The translations under genes and the position numbers were made by a program. Under the pieces are notes generated by a model. The model searched no databases. It had not been told where the DNA came from and worked only from the letters and a program-made list of their open reading frames with translations. Shown here one piece after another: positions 23,084 through 33,162 of a stretch of 40,258 bases of DNA. Source of the DNA: an uncultured Bacilli bacterium (GTDB lineage: Bacteria; Bacillota_I; Bacilli_A; RF39; UBA660); contig CALVRA010000012.1 in the NCBI GenBank assembly GCA_944358415.1, forward strand, positions 1 through 40,258. The letters are read 5' to 3'. Positions within the stretch are counted from its first letter, which is position 1. Each line of letters starts with the position of its first letter.

Positions 23084-23095
23084 AAGGAGGTAAAT

Positions 23096-23791
23096 ATGAA
23101 AAAAGGTAAAAAATATTTAGAAAAAGCTGAAAAATTTGATAAAAATAAGCTTTACACTAAAGAAGAAGCTATTAAATTAGTAAAAGAAACTTCTTATGCT
23201 TCTTTTGATGCCTCAGTTGAAGTAGCTATGCACTTAAACTTAGATACTAAAAAAGCTGATCAACAATTAAGAGGCGCTATAGTTTTACCAAAAGGTACTG
23301 GAAAAACTAAAAAAGTATTAGTAATCGCTAAAGGTGACGCTGCCAAAGCCGCTAAAGAAGCTGGCGCAGATTATGTTGGTGATACAGACATGATTGAAAA
23401 AATCAGTAAAGAAAATTGGTTTGATTTCGATACATTAATCGCTACACCAGACATGATGCCTGCCTTAGGTAAAATCGGACGTATCTTAGGACCAAAAGGC
23501 TTAATGCCAAATCCTAAAACAGGAACAGTTACTATGGATACTAAAAAAGCCGTTGAAGAAGTTAAAAAAGGCCGCGTTGAATACCGTACAGACTCATTTG
23601 GTAACGTTCACGCTTTAATTGGTAAAGTTTCATTTAGTGATGAAGATTTATTAGAAAACTTAAAAACCTTTGTTACTTTAATTATCAAATCTAAACCAAG
23701 TGTTGTTAAAGGAACTTATGTTAAAAACATTTCTTTATCATCAACTATGGGACCTGGTATTAAAGTAGATGTAGCAAGTTTTGACAAATAA
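23096..23791 (+). CDS. rplA: 50S ribosomal protein L1
   Basis: A 231-residue L1, the protein of the mobile E-site stalk and a likely translational repressor of its own mRNA. It begins '[17 protein letters not shown]' and contains the family signature '[29 protein letters not shown]' and '[22 protein letters not shown]'. The frame is open from a GTG at 23057, but that GTG is part of the leader hairpin; ATG 23096 follows a strong AAGGAGG and gives the family length. The promoter for the next operon overlaps its last codons. Confidence 0.97.
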   Translation: MKKGKKYLEKAEKFDKNKLYTKEEAIKLVKETSYASFDASVEVAMHLNLDTKKADQQLRGAIVLPKGTGKTKKVLVIAKGDAAKAAKEAGADYVGDTDMIEKISKENWFDFDTLIATPDMMPALGKIGRILGPKGLMPNPKTGTVTMDTKKAVEEVKKGRVEYRTDSFGNVHALIGKVSFSDEDLLENLKTFVTLIIKSKPSVVKGTYVKNISLSSTMGPGIKVDVASFDK

Positions 23792-23809
23792 TCAAAGCTA
23801 TGTTATAAT
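23781..23809 (+). promoter_or_regulatory. Consensus promoter of rplJ-rplL
   Basis: TTGACA (23781-23786), 17-base spacer, and TATAAT (23804-23809) with TGt ahead. Both hexamers are perfect. The -35 lies in the final codons of rplA. Confidence 0.9.
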
Positions 23810-23824
23810 GAATTCGTAAATTTA

Positions 23825-23919
23825 ATTATGCCGTAGACAGTAGGTGCTAAAAGCTTAATTTCCTACCGAGACATTGTAATAAAGTCTTTTAGCTCTGGCA
23901 TAATACCCAGGGCTTTTTT
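23825..23919 (+). promoter_or_regulatory. L10 leader with transcription attenuator
   Basis: ATTATGCC (23825-23832) pairs with GGCATAAT (23897-23904), GTAGG (23840-23844) with CCTAC (23862-23866), and GCTAAAAG (23846-23853) with CTTTTAGC (23886-23893). The 'CCGTAGACAGTAGGTGC...CCTACCGAG' core matches the known L10 leader. A competing terminator is AGCTCTGG (23891-23898) with CCAGGGCT (23907-23914) and a T run to 23919. It reuses bases of the long-range stems, so the two are exclusive. In B. subtilis L10(L12)4 binding represses rplJL by such a mechanism. Confidence 0.88.
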
Positions 23920-23951
23920 AAAACGGCAAACAGAAAGAGAGGTGCTAAAAG

Positions 23952-24452
23952 TTGGCTAATCAAAAAATCTTAGACAAAAAGCAACAAATCATTGACGAAA
24001 TCGCTGAAAAAACAAAAAATGCTAAAGGAATGGTTTTGTTTGAATATCAAGGATTAACCGTAGATGAGACGAATGAGCTTAGAAGAATCTTAAAAGATAC
24101 AGATTCAGAATTCAAAATCTATAAAAATACTTTAGTTAAAAGAGCTTTCGACTCGCTAAAACTTGATTTTAACGATGACTTAAAAGGCCCAAAAGCAATG
24201 GCTTTCGGAACAGATGCAATAGCTCCAGTCAAAGCATTATATGACTTTGCTAAAAAGCATCCAGCCTTAGTAGTTAAAACTGGTTTAATTGAAGGTGAAA
24301 AAACTGATGAAGCAAAACTATCAGAATTATCAAAATTGCCATCAAGAGATGGACTACTTACAATGCTTGCAAGTGGACTTATTTATCCGCTTAAAAGCCT
24401 ATCTATATGCTTAGATTTATATAGACAAGATTTAGAAAAAGAAAATAATTAG
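23952..24452 (+). CDS. rplJ: 50S ribosomal protein L10
   Basis: A 166-residue L10, the base of the ribosomal stalk that holds L12 dimers. It has 'GMVLFEYQGLTVDETNELRRILKDTDSEFKIYKNTLVKRAF' in the N-terminal rRNA-binding domain and a C-terminal helix (about 140-162) for L12. The start is TTG at 23952, 8 bases after AGAGGTG; the next residues (ANQKILDKKQQ) are those expected at an L10 N-terminus. Expression is probably autoregulated through the leader. The 12 bases just before the start repeat an arm of that leader exactly. Confidence 0.96.
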   Translation: MANQKILDKKQQIIDEIAEKTKNAKGMVLFEYQGLTVDETNELRRILKDTDSEFKIYKNTLVKRAFDSLKLDFNDDLKGPKAMAFGTDAIAPVKALYDFAKKHPALVVKTGLIEGEKTDEAKLSELSKLPSRDGLLTMLASGLIYPLKSLSICLDLYRQDLEKENN

Positions 24453-24467
24453 AAAGGAATGATTTAA

Positions 24468-24836
24468 ATGGCAAAAATTAATAAAGATGAATTTATCGCT
24501 AGTTTAAAAGAAATGTCTATGCTTGAAGTTATGGAATTAGTAGACGCTATGAAGGAGGAATTTGGTGTTGACCCATCTGCAGTAGCTGTTGCTGCCGCAC
24601 CTGCTCAAACTGAAGAAGCAGCTGGACCATCAACTGTTACAGTTACTTTAACATCAGCTGGACCTAACAAATTACCAGTTATCAAATTAATCAAAGAAGT
24701 TACTGGTTTAGGATTAAAAGAAGCTAAAGATATCGCTGATAACGGTGGAGCAATCAAAGAAAATATTCCTACTTCAGAAGCAGATGAATTAAAAGCAAAA
24801 TTCGAAGAAGCTGGCGCAACTGTTGAAGTTAAATAA
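24468..24836 (+). CDS. rplL: 50S ribosomal protein L7/L12
   Basis: A 122-residue stalk protein that recruits and stimulates translation GTPases. It has the helical dimerisation domain (about 1-36, 'SLKEMSMLEVMELVDAMKEEFGV'), an Ala-rich hinge (about 38-54), and the C-terminal domain 'KLPVIKLIKEVTGLGLKEAKDIAD'. Normal length. AAAGGAATG precedes ATG, 15 bases after rplJ. A strong hairpin follows before the methyltransferase gene. Confidence 0.97.
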   Translation: MAKINKDEFIASLKEMSMLEVMELVDAMKEEFGVDPSAVAVAAAPAQTEEAAGPSTVTVTLTSAGPNKLPVIKLIKEVTGLGLKEAKDIADNGGAIKENIPTSEADELKAKFEEAGATVEVK

Positions 24837-24848
24837 ATAAATTAAAAG

Positions 24849-24880
24849 AGCCTGCACTATCAAAAATAGTGTGGGCTTTA
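24849..24880 (+). terminator. Hairpin after rplL, weak terminator or processing site
   Basis: AGCCTGCACTAT (24849-24860) pairs with ATAGTGTGGGCT (24866-24877) over 12 pairs, two of them wobble, around a CAAAA loop. Only TTTA follows, so read-through into the next gene is likely. It would set the L12-to-downstream ratio. Confidence 0.6.
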
Positions 24881-24903
24881 CCCATTATTACAAGGAGAAG
24901 AAA

Positions 24904-25488
24904 ATGTCACATTATTTTACAAATGATAACGTAAAAAGTAACAAACAAAAAATAAATGTTATTATAAAAGATACAAAACTATCCTTTATCACCGATAATG
25001 GGATATTTTCAAAAAAAGGCTTAGACTTTGGTACTAGGACTTTGCTTGAAAATATTGACCTCCAAAATATCAAAGGTGATGTTTTAGATTTTGGTTGTGG
25101 CTATGGTCCAATTGGAATTTATTTAAAAAAAACCACCAATGCCTCTATCGATATGATTGATATAAATAAAAGAGCCATCAATCTAGCTAAAGAAAATGCT
25201 CGTTTAAATAATGTTAATGTAAATATCTTTGAAAGTAACATCTATGAAAATGTTACTAAAAAATATGATTTTATTATCACAAACCCACCAATTAGAGTAG
25301 GCAAAAAAATACTTTATACTATATTATTTGAAGCTCAAAACTATTTAAAAGAAAATGGCGAACTTTGGCTTGTTATAAATAAAAATGGAGGAGCCAAAAC
25401 AGTTCTAAGTGACTTACAAAAATACTATGATGTAACTGTCATCAAAAAAAATAAAGGTTTTTTCATAATATGTGCTAAAAATCGTTGA
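24904..25488 (+). CDS. RsmC-like class I SAM-dependent methyltransferase
   Basis: A 194-residue single-domain methyltransferase. SAM-binding motif 'VLDFGCGYGPIGIYL' is near residues 61-75, the acidic ribose contact in 'DMIDINKRAINLA', and the catalytic 'ITNPPIRVGK' motif, typical of RsmC/RsmD-type guanine-N2 methyltransferases. Small ones of this kind (B. subtilis YbxB) sit between rplL and rpoB, as here. The 16S rRNA target is therefore likely but not proven. I choose ATG 24904, after AAGGAGAAG; an in-frame start at 24871 would lie in the hairpin arm. It stops with TGA, inside which the rpoB promoter begins. Confidence 0.88.
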   Translation: MSHYFTNDNVKSNKQKINVIIKDTKLSFITDNGIFSKKGLDFGTRTLLENIDLQNIKGDVLDFGCGYGPIGIYLKKTTNASIDMIDINKRAINLAKENARLNNVNVNIFESNIYENVTKKYDFIITNPPIRVGKKILYTILFEAQNYLKENGELWLVINKNGGAKTVLSDLQKYYDVTVIKKNKGFFIICAKNR

Positions 25489-25513
25489 CTTTTGAGGGTA
25501 AAACCTTTATAAT
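25485..25513 (+). promoter_or_regulatory. Promoter of rpoB-rpoC
   Basis: TTGACT (25485-25490), 17-base spacer, and TATAAT (25508-25513). The -35 overlaps the TGA stop of the preceding gene. Confidence 0.8.
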
Positions 25514-25526
25514 TATAAATTGGCGA

Positions 25527-25548
25527 CATGTACTCTTAAAGGTGCATG
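25527..25548 (+). other. Hairpin in the rpoB 5' leader
   Basis: CATGTAC (25527-25533) pairs with GTGCATG (25542-25548), seven pairs with one wobble, around an 8-base loop. It sits near the 5' end of the rpoB transcript. Role unknown; it may stabilise the mRNA. Confidence 0.45.
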
Positions 25549-25584
25549 AAAAATCTAAAAAACTAGTTTATAGGGGTGAAATAC

Positions 25585-28500
25585 TTGGCATACAAAATAC
25601 AAAAAATCAATGAAAAAAGAGAGAGAAGAAATTACGGCAAAACAAAAAACAAAGTTGAATTAAATAACTTGCTAGAAATTCAAAAAGATTCATACAATTG
25701 GTTCATACAAGAAGGCATCAAAGAAGTATTTGATGATATTTTTCCAGTGGAAAGTTTCACTGGTAATTTGTCTTTAGAATTTGGTGACTATAGTTTCGAT
25801 GAACCAAGACATACCATTAAACAGTGTAAAGAACGCTATACTACTTATGCTGCGCCACTAAAAGTAGAAGCAAGACTTTTCAATGTTGAAACCGGTGAAG
25901 TTAAAGAACAAGAAATCTATTTAGGCGACATGCCAATCATGACCGATAGCGGAGCCTTCATCGTCAATGGTGCCGAGCGTGTTATCGTATCACAATTAGT
26001 TCGTTCACCTTCTGTTTATTTCGGTAAAGAAGTAGATAAGAAAAACGGAAAAATTACCGTTGGAGCCCAAATAATTCCAACTAGAGGTACTTGGCTTGAA
26101 TTCGAAACAGATGCTAGAGATATTATCTATGTTCGTATTGATAGAACAAGAAAAGTTCCTATCACAACCTTGCTTAGAGCTATTGGCTTATCTAGTGATA
26201 GTGATATCCTAGATCTATTTGGTGAAAACGATTATCTAATTAAAACAATTGAAAAAGACACAAATAAAAATACCGATGAAGCATTAATCGACATTCACTC
26301 AAAGCTAAGGCCAGGAGAACCTAGTACCTTAGAAAGTGCGAAGAACCAATTAATTACTAGATTTTTCGATGCTTTCAGATATGACTTAGCCAAAGTAGGT
26401 CGTTATAAATTCAATAAAAAACTAAACATTGTTGATAGACTTCTAGGTACTAAATTAGCTGAAGATATCAAAGTAGATGGTGAAATCATTGCCAAAAATG
26501 GTGATGTTATCACTAAAGAAATATTAAATAAATTAAAACCTATTTTCCAAAACGGTTACGGAAAAAAAGAAGCCTTAATCAATAATGAATTAGACTCTTA
26601 TGGAACTGTTCAAATCATTAAAGTTTACTCAAAAACAAACCCAGATAAAATCGTTAAAGTAATTGGTAATGACCAAGATCTTGACATCAAACGTTTAACA
26701 GTATCTGATATCTATGCCTCATTATCATATTATTTAAACCTTTTAGATGGAATTGGTTCATTTGATGAAATTGACCACTTATCAAATAGACGTGTTAGAC
26801 AAGTAGGCGAACTATTACAAAATCAATTTAGAATCGGTATTAGCCGAATTGAAAGAATGATTAGAGATAGAATGAGTACCCAAGATATCTCAGAAGTCAC
26901 TCCAAAAAGCCTAATCAACATAAGACCACTTACAGCTGCTATTAAAGAATTTTTTGGCTCATCACAGTTATCACAGTTCATGGACCAAATCAATCCAATT
27001 GCCGAACTAACCCATAAAAGAAGATTATCTTCTCTAGGGCCAGGCGGATTATCAAAAGATAGAGCTGGTATGGAAGTTCGTGACGTTAATCCATCACACT
27101 ATGGTAGACTATGTCCAGTAGAATCTCCAGAAGGACCTAACATTGGATTAATAACTTCTTTAGCAAGCTACGCTAAAGTAAACGAATATGGTTTTATAAT
27201 GACACCATATAGAAAAGTCGAAAATAGTAAATTAACTGATGAAATCAAATATATGACTGCTGACGAAGAACTAGAATACTATATTGCTCCTGCAACCATC
27301 AAATCAGATGAAGAGGGTAACATATTAGAAGATAAAGTTCCTGTCAGATATCAAAACGATAACTTAATCATCGAAAAAGAAAAAATCGATTATGTCGATG
27401 TTTCACCACAACAAATTATCTCTATCACAACTTCTGGTATTCCATTCCTTGAACACGATGATGGTAAAAGAGCTTTAATGGGTGCGAACATGCAACGTCA
27501 AGCAATTCCATTACTAGAAGCAGAAGCACCTTATGTTGGAACTGGTATTGAAGCTATTGCTGCTAGAGATTCAGGCGTTGTAATATGTGCCAAAGCCGAT
27601 GGTGTTGTAGACTATGTTGATGCTAGAAAAATAATCGTTAAAAATGCAAAAGGAACAGATACATATTACCTAGAAGGCTTTGAAAGAAGTAACATGGGTA
27701 CGTGTTATCACCAAAAACCAATCGTCAGAAAAGGCGATAAGGTAAAAACAGGTGAAGTTATAGCTGATGGCCCATCAACTGACCAAGGTGAAATGGCCTT
27801 AGGTAAAAACCTAACTATTGCCTTCGTAAACTATGATGGTTATAACTATGAAGACGCTGTAATATTAAATGAAAGATTAGTCAATGATGATGTTTTCACA
27901 TCTATTCACATAAAAGACTATGAAATAGAATGTAGAGATACAAAACTAGGGGCCGAAGAGTTTACAAGAGATATTCCAAATGTTTCAGAAGAAGCTCGTA
28001 AAAACCTAGATGAAAATGGTATTATTAGAATTGGTACTGAAGTAAAAGATGACGATATCCTAGTTGGTAAAGTTACCCCTAAAGGTATGGCAGAACTTAC
28101 CTCAGAAGAAAAATTATTACATGCCATATTTGGTGAAAAAACAAGAGAAGTAAGAGATACCTCTCTAAGAGTCCAACACGGTGGTGGCGGTATCGTCCAC
28201 GATGTACAAATCTTATCAAAAGAAGATAGCGACGAATTACCAGCTGGCGTAAGCAAAAAAGTTAGAGTATATATTGCTCAAAAACGTAAAATTGGTGTCG
28301 GCGATAAAATTTCAGGTCGTCACGGTAATAAAGGTGTTGTCTCATTAGTACTTCCAGAAGAAGATATGCCTTATGATAAAAACGGAAGAACCGTTGATAT
28401 TTTACTTAACCCATTAGGTGTACCATCTCGTATGAATCTAGGACAAATCTTAGAATTACACTTAGGAATGGCCGCTAAAACATTAGGTATTCATGTGGCC

Positions 28501-29202
28501 ACCCCAGTATTTGATGGCGCAACCAGAAACGAAATCATTAAAGCCTTAGAAGAAGCTGGCTTAGATAAAGATGGTAAAATGTGGTTATATGATGGCAGAA
28601 CTGGCGAAAGATTCGATAATAGAATTAGTGTCGGTGTCATGTACATGATTAAACTAGACCACATGGTTGATGATAAATTGCACGCAAGATCTACCGGCCC
28701 ATATTCATTAGTTACCCAACAACCTTTAGGTGGTAAAGCACAGTTTGGTGGACAACGTTTCGGTGAAATGGAAGTTTGGGCTCTATACGCTTATGGTGCT
28801 GCTCATATCTTACAAGAAATGATGACTGTAAAATCAGACGATGTAATTGGCCGTGTTAAAGTATATGAAGCCTTAGTCAAAGGTGAAGACTTGCCAAAAC
28901 CTAGTGTGCCAGAAAGTTTCAGAGTAGTCATTAAAGAATTCCAAGCTCTAGGATTAGACATAACTGTTTTGGATAAAGACGGAAAATTCGTTGAGCTTAA
29001 AGAATTAGAAGAAGCTGAAAAAGATTCGTTTGTATCAGAAAGCGATTTAGAAAGTGAAATTCTAAAAGATAAAGCTGAAGCCGAAGCAAAACATATAGTT
29101 CCTAGCGAACTTGAAAATGAATTAGATGAATTTGAAGACAGCGCAGAAGAACAAGAACCAACAGATGAAGAATTAAAAAACTTGGAAGGGGAGGATAATT
29201 AA
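25585..29202 (+). CDS. rpoB: DNA-directed RNA polymerase subunit beta
   Basis: A 1205-residue beta subunit, which forms one pincer and part of the catalytic centre. The rifampicin region reads '[31 protein letters not shown]': residues equivalent to E. coli D516, H526 and S531 are all the sensitive type, so the enzyme should bind rifampicin, unlike many mollicute enzymes. '[10 protein letters not shown]' and '[23 protein letters not shown]' mark the catalytic core. I choose TTG 25585 after TAGGGGTG (the frame opens at GTG 25576, inside the ribosome site). An acidic Glu-rich tail ends the protein. Its stop shares a base with the rpoC start. Confidence 0.97.
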   Translation: MAYKIQKINEKRERRNYGKTKNKVELNNLLEIQKDSYNWFIQEGIKEVFDDIFPVESFTGNLSLEFGDYSFDEPRHTIKQCKERYTTYAAPLKVEARLFNVETGEVKEQEIYLGDMPIMTDSGAFIVNGAERVIVSQLVRSPSVYFGKEVDKKNGKITVGAQIIPTRGTWLEFETDARDIIYVRIDRTRKVPITTLLRAIGLSSDSDILDLFGENDYLIKTIEKDTNKNTDEALIDIHSKLRPGEPSTLESAKNQLITRFFDAFRYDLAKVGRYKFNKKLNIVDRLLGTKLAEDIKVDGEIIAKNGDVITKEILNKLKPIFQNGYGKKEALINNELDSYGTVQIIKVYSKTNPDKIVKVIGNDQDLDIKRLTVSDIYASLSYYLNLLDGIGSFDEIDHLSNRRVRQVGELLQNQFRIGISRIERMIRDRMSTQDISEVTPKSLINIRPLTAAIKEFFGSSQLSQFMDQINPIAELTHKRRLSSLGPGGLSKDRAGMEVRDVNPSHYGRLCPVESPEGPNIGLITSLASYAKVNEYGFIMTPYRKVENSKLTDEIKYMTADEELEYYIAPATIKSDEEGNILEDKVPVRYQNDNLIIEKEKIDYVDVSPQQIISITTSGIPFLEHDDGKRALMGANMQRQAIPLLEAEAPYVGTGIEAIAARDSGVVICAKADGVVDYVDARKIIVKNAKGTDTYYLEGFERSNMGTCYHQKPIVRKGDKVKTGEVIADGPSTDQGEMALGKNLTIAFVNYDGYNYEDAVILNERLVNDDVFTSIHIKDYEIECRDTKLGAEEFTRDIPNVSEEARKNLDENGIIRIGTEVKDDDILVGKVTPKGMAELTSEEKLLHAIFGEKTREVRDTSLRVQHGGGGIVHDVQILSKEDSDELPAGVSKKVRVYIAQKRKIGVGDKISGRHGNKGVVSLVLPEEDMPYDKNGRTVDILLNPLGVPSRMNLGQILELHLGMAAKTLGIHVATPVFDGATRNEIIKALEEAGLDKDGKMWLYDGRTGERFDNRISVGVMYMIKLDHMVDDKLHARSTGPYSLVTQQPLGGKAQFGGQRFGEMEVWALYAYGAAHILQEMMTVKSDDVIGRVKVYEALVKGEDLPKPSVPESFRVVIKEFQALGLDITVLDKDGKFVELKELEEAEKDSFVSESDLESEILKDKAEAEAKHIVPSELENELDEFEDSAEEQEPTDEELKNLEGEDN

Positions 29203-32200
29203 TGGATGCAAATAGTTTTGAAGGAATAAGAATTGCCATTGCCTCACCAGAAAAAATACGTTCATGGTCTTATGGCGAAGTAAAAAAAGCCGAAACCATG
29301 AATTATAGAACATTAAAACCAGAACGTGATGGACTATTTTGTGAAAAAATATTCGGACCAACTAAGGACTTTGAATGTTCATGTGGAAAATATAAAAGAT
29401 TAAGATATAAAAATATCATCTGTGACCGTTGTGGCGTCGAGGTTACTAAATCAAAAGTTAGACGTGAACGTATGGGACATATTGAACTAGCTACCCCAGT
29501 ATCACACATTTGGTTTTTCAAAGGTGTACCTTCAAGAATGGGACTAGTTCTTGACATGTCACCAAGAGAGCTAGAAGAAGTTTTATATTTCGTTTCTTAT
29601 GTAGTTTTAGATAAAGGCGACACCCCACTTGAAAAGAAACAGACTATTAGTGATAAAGAATATCGAAGCTACTATGAAAAATATGGAAACACCTTTAGAG
29701 TTGGTATGGGTGCTGAAGCAATTCAGGAATTATTAAAAGAAGTTGACTTAGAAAAAGAAGTAAACGAAATAAAAAAAGAAATCGCTGAAATAAAAGATAC
29801 ATCTAGCCAAAAACGTATTAGATTAATCAAAAGATTAGATGTCTTAGATGCTTTCTTAGAATCAGGAAATCGCCCTGAGTGGATGATTTTAACTGCTTTA
29901 CCAGTAATTCCACCTGAGCTTAGACCAATGATTCAATTGGATGGTGGTAGATTTGCGACATCTGATTTAAATGATTTATATAGACGTGTTATTAATCGTA
30001 ATAATAGATTAAAAAAATTAATTGATTTAGGAGCTCCTTCAATTATCATTCAAAATGAAAAAAGAATGTTACAAGAAGCTGTTGATGCTTTATTCGATAA
30101 TGGAAGACGTGGCAAAAATATCACTGGACCTGGTAATAGACCATTAAAATCATTATCAAGTATGCTAAAAGGAAAACAAGGACGTTTTCGTCAAAACTTA
30201 CTTGGTAAACGTGTTGACTATTCTGGACGTTCAGTTATCGTTGTAGGACCATCACTTAAAATGTATGAGTGTGGTATTCCAAAAGAAATGGCTCTAGAAC
30301 TATTCAAACCTCACGTAATAAGTGGTTTAGTATCTAAAGAAATTGCCAGCAATATCAAAGCCGCAAAACGTATGATTGAAAATCAAGACGAACGTGTATG
30401 GGATATTGTTGAAGAAAAAATCAAGGAACACCCTGTTCTTCTTAACCGTGCTCCAACCTTACATAGACTTGGTATCCAAGCTTTCGAGCCAAAACTAATC
30501 GAAGGTAAGGCAATAAGACTTCACCCATTAGTATGTCCAGCCTTCAATGCTGACTTTGACGGTGACCAAATGGCTGTTCACGTACCAATCAGTGAAGAAG
30601 CTCAAGCTGAAGCAAGACTACTAATGTTAGGCGCAAATAACATCTTATCTCCAAAAGATGGCTCACCAATCGCAACTCCGGGACAAGATATGGTTTTAGG
30701 TAACTATTATCTAACCATGGAAAAAGCTGGCCTAGAAGGTGAAGGTAGAGTCTTCAGAAATTCAGATGATGTTATTATGGCCTATGAAAGAAGAGAAATT
30801 ACTCTTCACACAAGAATTGCTTTACCGGTAAAATCATTCAGACATAAAATCTTCCCAGATAAATATATGGATAAATATTTAGTAACTACTCCAGGAAAAA
30901 TCATATTCAATGAAGTTTTCCCAGATACTTTCCAATATATCAATGATAGTAGTGTGGATAATGCAGTTAAATGCACCCCAGCTAAATACTTCATTGATAA
31001 AGGCAAAAACATCAAGGAAGAAATAGAAAAAATGCCTTTAGTTAAAGCTTTAAATAAAGGCGCAATTGTCAGATTAATTGCTCAAATCTATAAACGCTAT
31101 CATACAACTGAAACCTCAGTTATGCTTGATGCTATCAAAGATTTAGGATTTAAATATTCAACTTTATCTGGTATTAGTATCTCAATTGACGATATTAAAG
31201 AAAGTCCAATTAAAGGAGATATCATTAACGAAGCTAACAAAAAGATTGAGACAATTACTAAACAGTTTAAACGTGGTTTAATTACAGATAAAGAAAGATA
31301 TGACAATGTTATTCAAACTTGGTTTGATGCCAAAGCTAAAATCTATGATGATTTAGATAAAAGATTAAAAGCTAATCCAGAATCTTCAATTACTATGATG
31401 ATTGACTCAAAAGCCCGTGGTTCTATCGACCAGTATGGACAAATGGCTGGTATGAGAGGTATCATGAGTAAACCAAACGGTGACTACGTTGAAATTCCAA
31501 TTTTATCATCTTTATCTGAAGGTGTTACCGTATCAGAATTCTTTACATCTACTCACGGAACTCGTAAAGGTGCTGTAGACACAGCCTTAAAAACAGCAGA
31601 TGCTGGATACTTAACAAGAAGATTAGTCGACGTTGTTCAAGATGTCATCGTTAAAGAAGACGACTGTGGTACTGATCAAGGTGTAGTAGTAGAAGCATTC
31701 TATAATACTGATGGTACATTAATAGAATCATTAGAAGATAGAATTATTGGTAGATATACTAATAAAAAAATATTACATCCAGAAACCAAAGAAGTATTAT
31801 TCGATAAAGATACATACATCACTGAACAAATTGCTGAAAAAATTGTTAAAGCCGGAATTACAAAAGTTCCAATTAGAAGTGTTTTAACATGTAAAACAGA
31901 CCATGGTGTTTGCCGTAAATGTTATGGACGAAACTTAGCTACTGGTTCAGAAGTTGAACTTGGTGAAGCTGTTGGTATCATGGCTGCTCAGTCAATTGGT
32001 GAACCAGGTACACAGTTAACCATGAGAAACTTCAACACAGGTGGAGTTGCCGGTGGAGACGATATCACCCAAGGTCTGCCTCGTGTTACCGAAATTTTTG
32101 AAGCTAGAAACCCTAAAGGTAAAGCCACTATTTCAGAAATTAATGGTGTAGTATCTAAAATTGAAGAAGATAATGGCATATATAAAATTTATATTAAAAA

Positions 32201-32837
32201 CGATGTTGAAACTCGTGAACACACCTCTAATTACGGTGCCAAATTAGCTGTAGAAAAAGGTGAAGAAGTTAAAGCTGGATGGAGACTTACTCATGGTGCT
32301 ATTTCACCAAAAGAGTTGTTAGTTGTCACTGACCCTATAACTGTTCAAGAATATATATTATTTGAAATTCAAAAAGTATATCGTTCTCAAGGTGTTGACA
32401 TTTCCGATAAACACGTGGAAATTATGGCTAGAAGAATGATTTCTAAAATTAGAATTATTGACTCAGGAGATTCATTATTCTTACCAGGAACTATGGTGAA
32501 TATTAATAAATTTACTGAAGAAAACAAAAAATTAATCCTTGAAGGTAAACGACCTTCAACCGGAAAACCTGTATTACTTGGTATTACTAAAGCTTCCCTT
32601 GAAACAGAAAGTTTCCTATCAGCTGCATCATTCCAAGAAACAACCAGAATCTTAACTGACGCTGCTGTTCATGGAAAAGTAGACCACCTAACAGGTTTAA
32701 AAGAAAACGTTATTATTGGTAAATTAATCCCAGCCGGAACTGGTGCCAGAGAATATCGTGAAGCTGAATACTCTTTAGAAAACGAAATCTTAAATGAAGA
32801 GCCTTTAGAAGCTCTAGAACAAGAACTAATGGATTAG
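29202..32837 (+). CDS. rpoC: DNA-directed RNA polymerase subunit beta'
   Basis: A 1211-residue beta' subunit that carries the active-site magnesium loop '[14 protein letters not shown]'. The N-terminal zinc ribbon is '[23 protein letters not shown]' (about residues 60-82). The second zinc site '[15 protein letters not shown]' is near 895-910, and the bridge/trigger region '[28 protein letters not shown]' follows. ATG shares one base with the rpoB stop (TAATG), so the subunits are made in a coupled way. A strong terminator ends the operon, whereas in many Bacillota rpsL-rpsG-fusA would follow. Confidence 0.98.
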   Translation: MDANSFEGIRIAIASPEKIRSWSYGEVKKAETMNYRTLKPERDGLFCEKIFGPTKDFECSCGKYKRLRYKNIICDRCGVEVTKSKVRRERMGHIELATPVSHIWFFKGVPSRMGLVLDMSPRELEEVLYFVSYVVLDKGDTPLEKKQTISDKEYRSYYEKYGNTFRVGMGAEAIQELLKEVDLEKEVNEIKKEIAEIKDTSSQKRIRLIKRLDVLDAFLESGNRPEWMILTALPVIPPELRPMIQLDGGRFATSDLNDLYRRVINRNNRLKKLIDLGAPSIIIQNEKRMLQEAVDALFDNGRRGKNITGPGNRPLKSLSSMLKGKQGRFRQNLLGKRVDYSGRSVIVVGPSLKMYECGIPKEMALELFKPHVISGLVSKEIASNIKAAKRMIENQDERVWDIVEEKIKEHPVLLNRAPTLHRLGIQAFEPKLIEGKAIRLHPLVCPAFNADFDGDQMAVHVPISEEAQAEARLLMLGANNILSPKDGSPIATPGQDMVLGNYYLTMEKAGLEGEGRVFRNSDDVIMAYERREITLHTRIALPVKSFRHKIFPDKYMDKYLVTTPGKIIFNEVFPDTFQYINDSSVDNAVKCTPAKYFIDKGKNIKEEIEKMPLVKALNKGAIVRLIAQIYKRYHTTETSVMLDAIKDLGFKYSTLSGISISIDDIKESPIKGDIINEANKKIETITKQFKRGLITDKERYDNVIQTWFDAKAKIYDDLDKRLKANPESSITMMIDSKARGSIDQYGQMAGMRGIMSKPNGDYVEIPILSSLSEGVTVSEFFTSTHGTRKGAVDTALKTADAGYLTRRLVDVVQDVIVKEDDCGTDQGVVVEAFYNTDGTLIESLEDRIIGRYTNKKILHPETKEVLFDKDTYITEQIAEKIVKAGITKVPIRSVLTCKTDHGVCRKCYGRNLATGSEVELGEAVGIMAAQSIGEPGTQLTMRNFNTGGVAGGDDITQGLPRVTEIFEARNPKGKATISEINGVVSKIEEDNGIYKIYIKNDVETREHTSNYGAKLAVEKGEEVKAGWRLTHGAISPKELLVVTDPITVQEYILFEIQKVYRSQGVDISDKHVEIMARRMISKIRIIDSGDSLFLPGTMVNINKFTEENKKLILEGKRPSTGKPVLLGITKASLETESFLSAASFQETTRILTDAAVHGKVDHLTGLKENVIIGKLIPAGTGAREYREAEYSLENEILNEEPLEALEQELMD

Positions 32838-32848
32838 TTCTTGTTTTC
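32818..32848 (+). terminator. Intrinsic terminator of rpoBC
   Basis: ACAAGAACTAAT (32819-32830) is complementary to ATTAGTTCTTGT (32833-32844), giving an 11-12 base stem, followed by T-rich sequence. The rpoC stop codon (32835-32837) lies inside the hairpin. Confidence 0.85.
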
Positions 32849-32858
32849 TTATTACTTA

Positions 32859-32887
32859 TTTACACTAACCACTGTTTATGCTATATT
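32859..32887 (+). promoter_or_regulatory. Promoter of the metalloprotease operon
   Basis: TTTACA (32859-32864), 17-base spacer, and TATATT (32882-32887) preceded by TGc (extended -10). It supports the TTG start at 32908 over an ATG at 32878 that overlaps the promoter. Confidence 0.7.
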
Positions 32888-32907
32888 TAATAATAAGAGG
32901 TGATATT

Positions 32908-33162
32908 TTGTCTAATATTTTATATATAGAACTTATCATTAATAATAAGCATTATCATATTACTGATAATAATAAAATTGATTACATTGCTAGAATCATA
33001 AGAAATTGGCCTTTAAAAAGTTTTTCAAATCGTATACTAGATGGGGAAGAATATTTGATAAAAGTCGTAACAAATAATAAAGAAACAAATTACATAGGTA
33101 AAGGAAAATATCCAAAAGGATATATAACTTTAAAAAAAATAATAGGTGATAACAATGATTGA
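32908..33162 (+). CDS. Small protein of unknown function
   Basis: An 84-residue protein starting at TTG 32908, 5 bases after GAGGTG. It begins 'SNILYIELIINNKHYHIT', has alternating hydrophobic residues suggesting a beta-rich fold, and a later 'DGEEYLIKVVTNNKETNYIGKGKYPKGYI'. I recognise no family. Its end overlaps the next gene by 8 bases (stop TGA), so it is probably made with the putative metalloprotease, perhaps as a partner or inhibitor. No membrane or export signal. Confidence 0.65.
   Translation: MSNILYIELIINNKHYHITDNNKIDYIARIIRNWPLKSFSNRILDGEEYLIKVVTNNKETNYIGKGKYPKGYITLKKIIGDNND

Noticed and set aside
23057-23095. Longer L1 starting with GTG at 23057
   Set aside because: These codons form the leader hairpin and the ribosome site; the family length fits ATG 23096.
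27918-28256. Long antisense open frame inside rpoB, and similar ones inside nusG, smc and tcdA
   Set aside because: They mirror strongly conserved genes, lack ribosome sites and have no protein-like features.
3142-33162. Mollicute-type code with TGA as tryptophan, suggested by the AT richness and short Smc
   Set aside because: TGA ends several genes in good context (ogt at 3621, the RsmC-like gene at 25488, the small gene at 33162), and the conserved proteins read full length with TGG as Trp.
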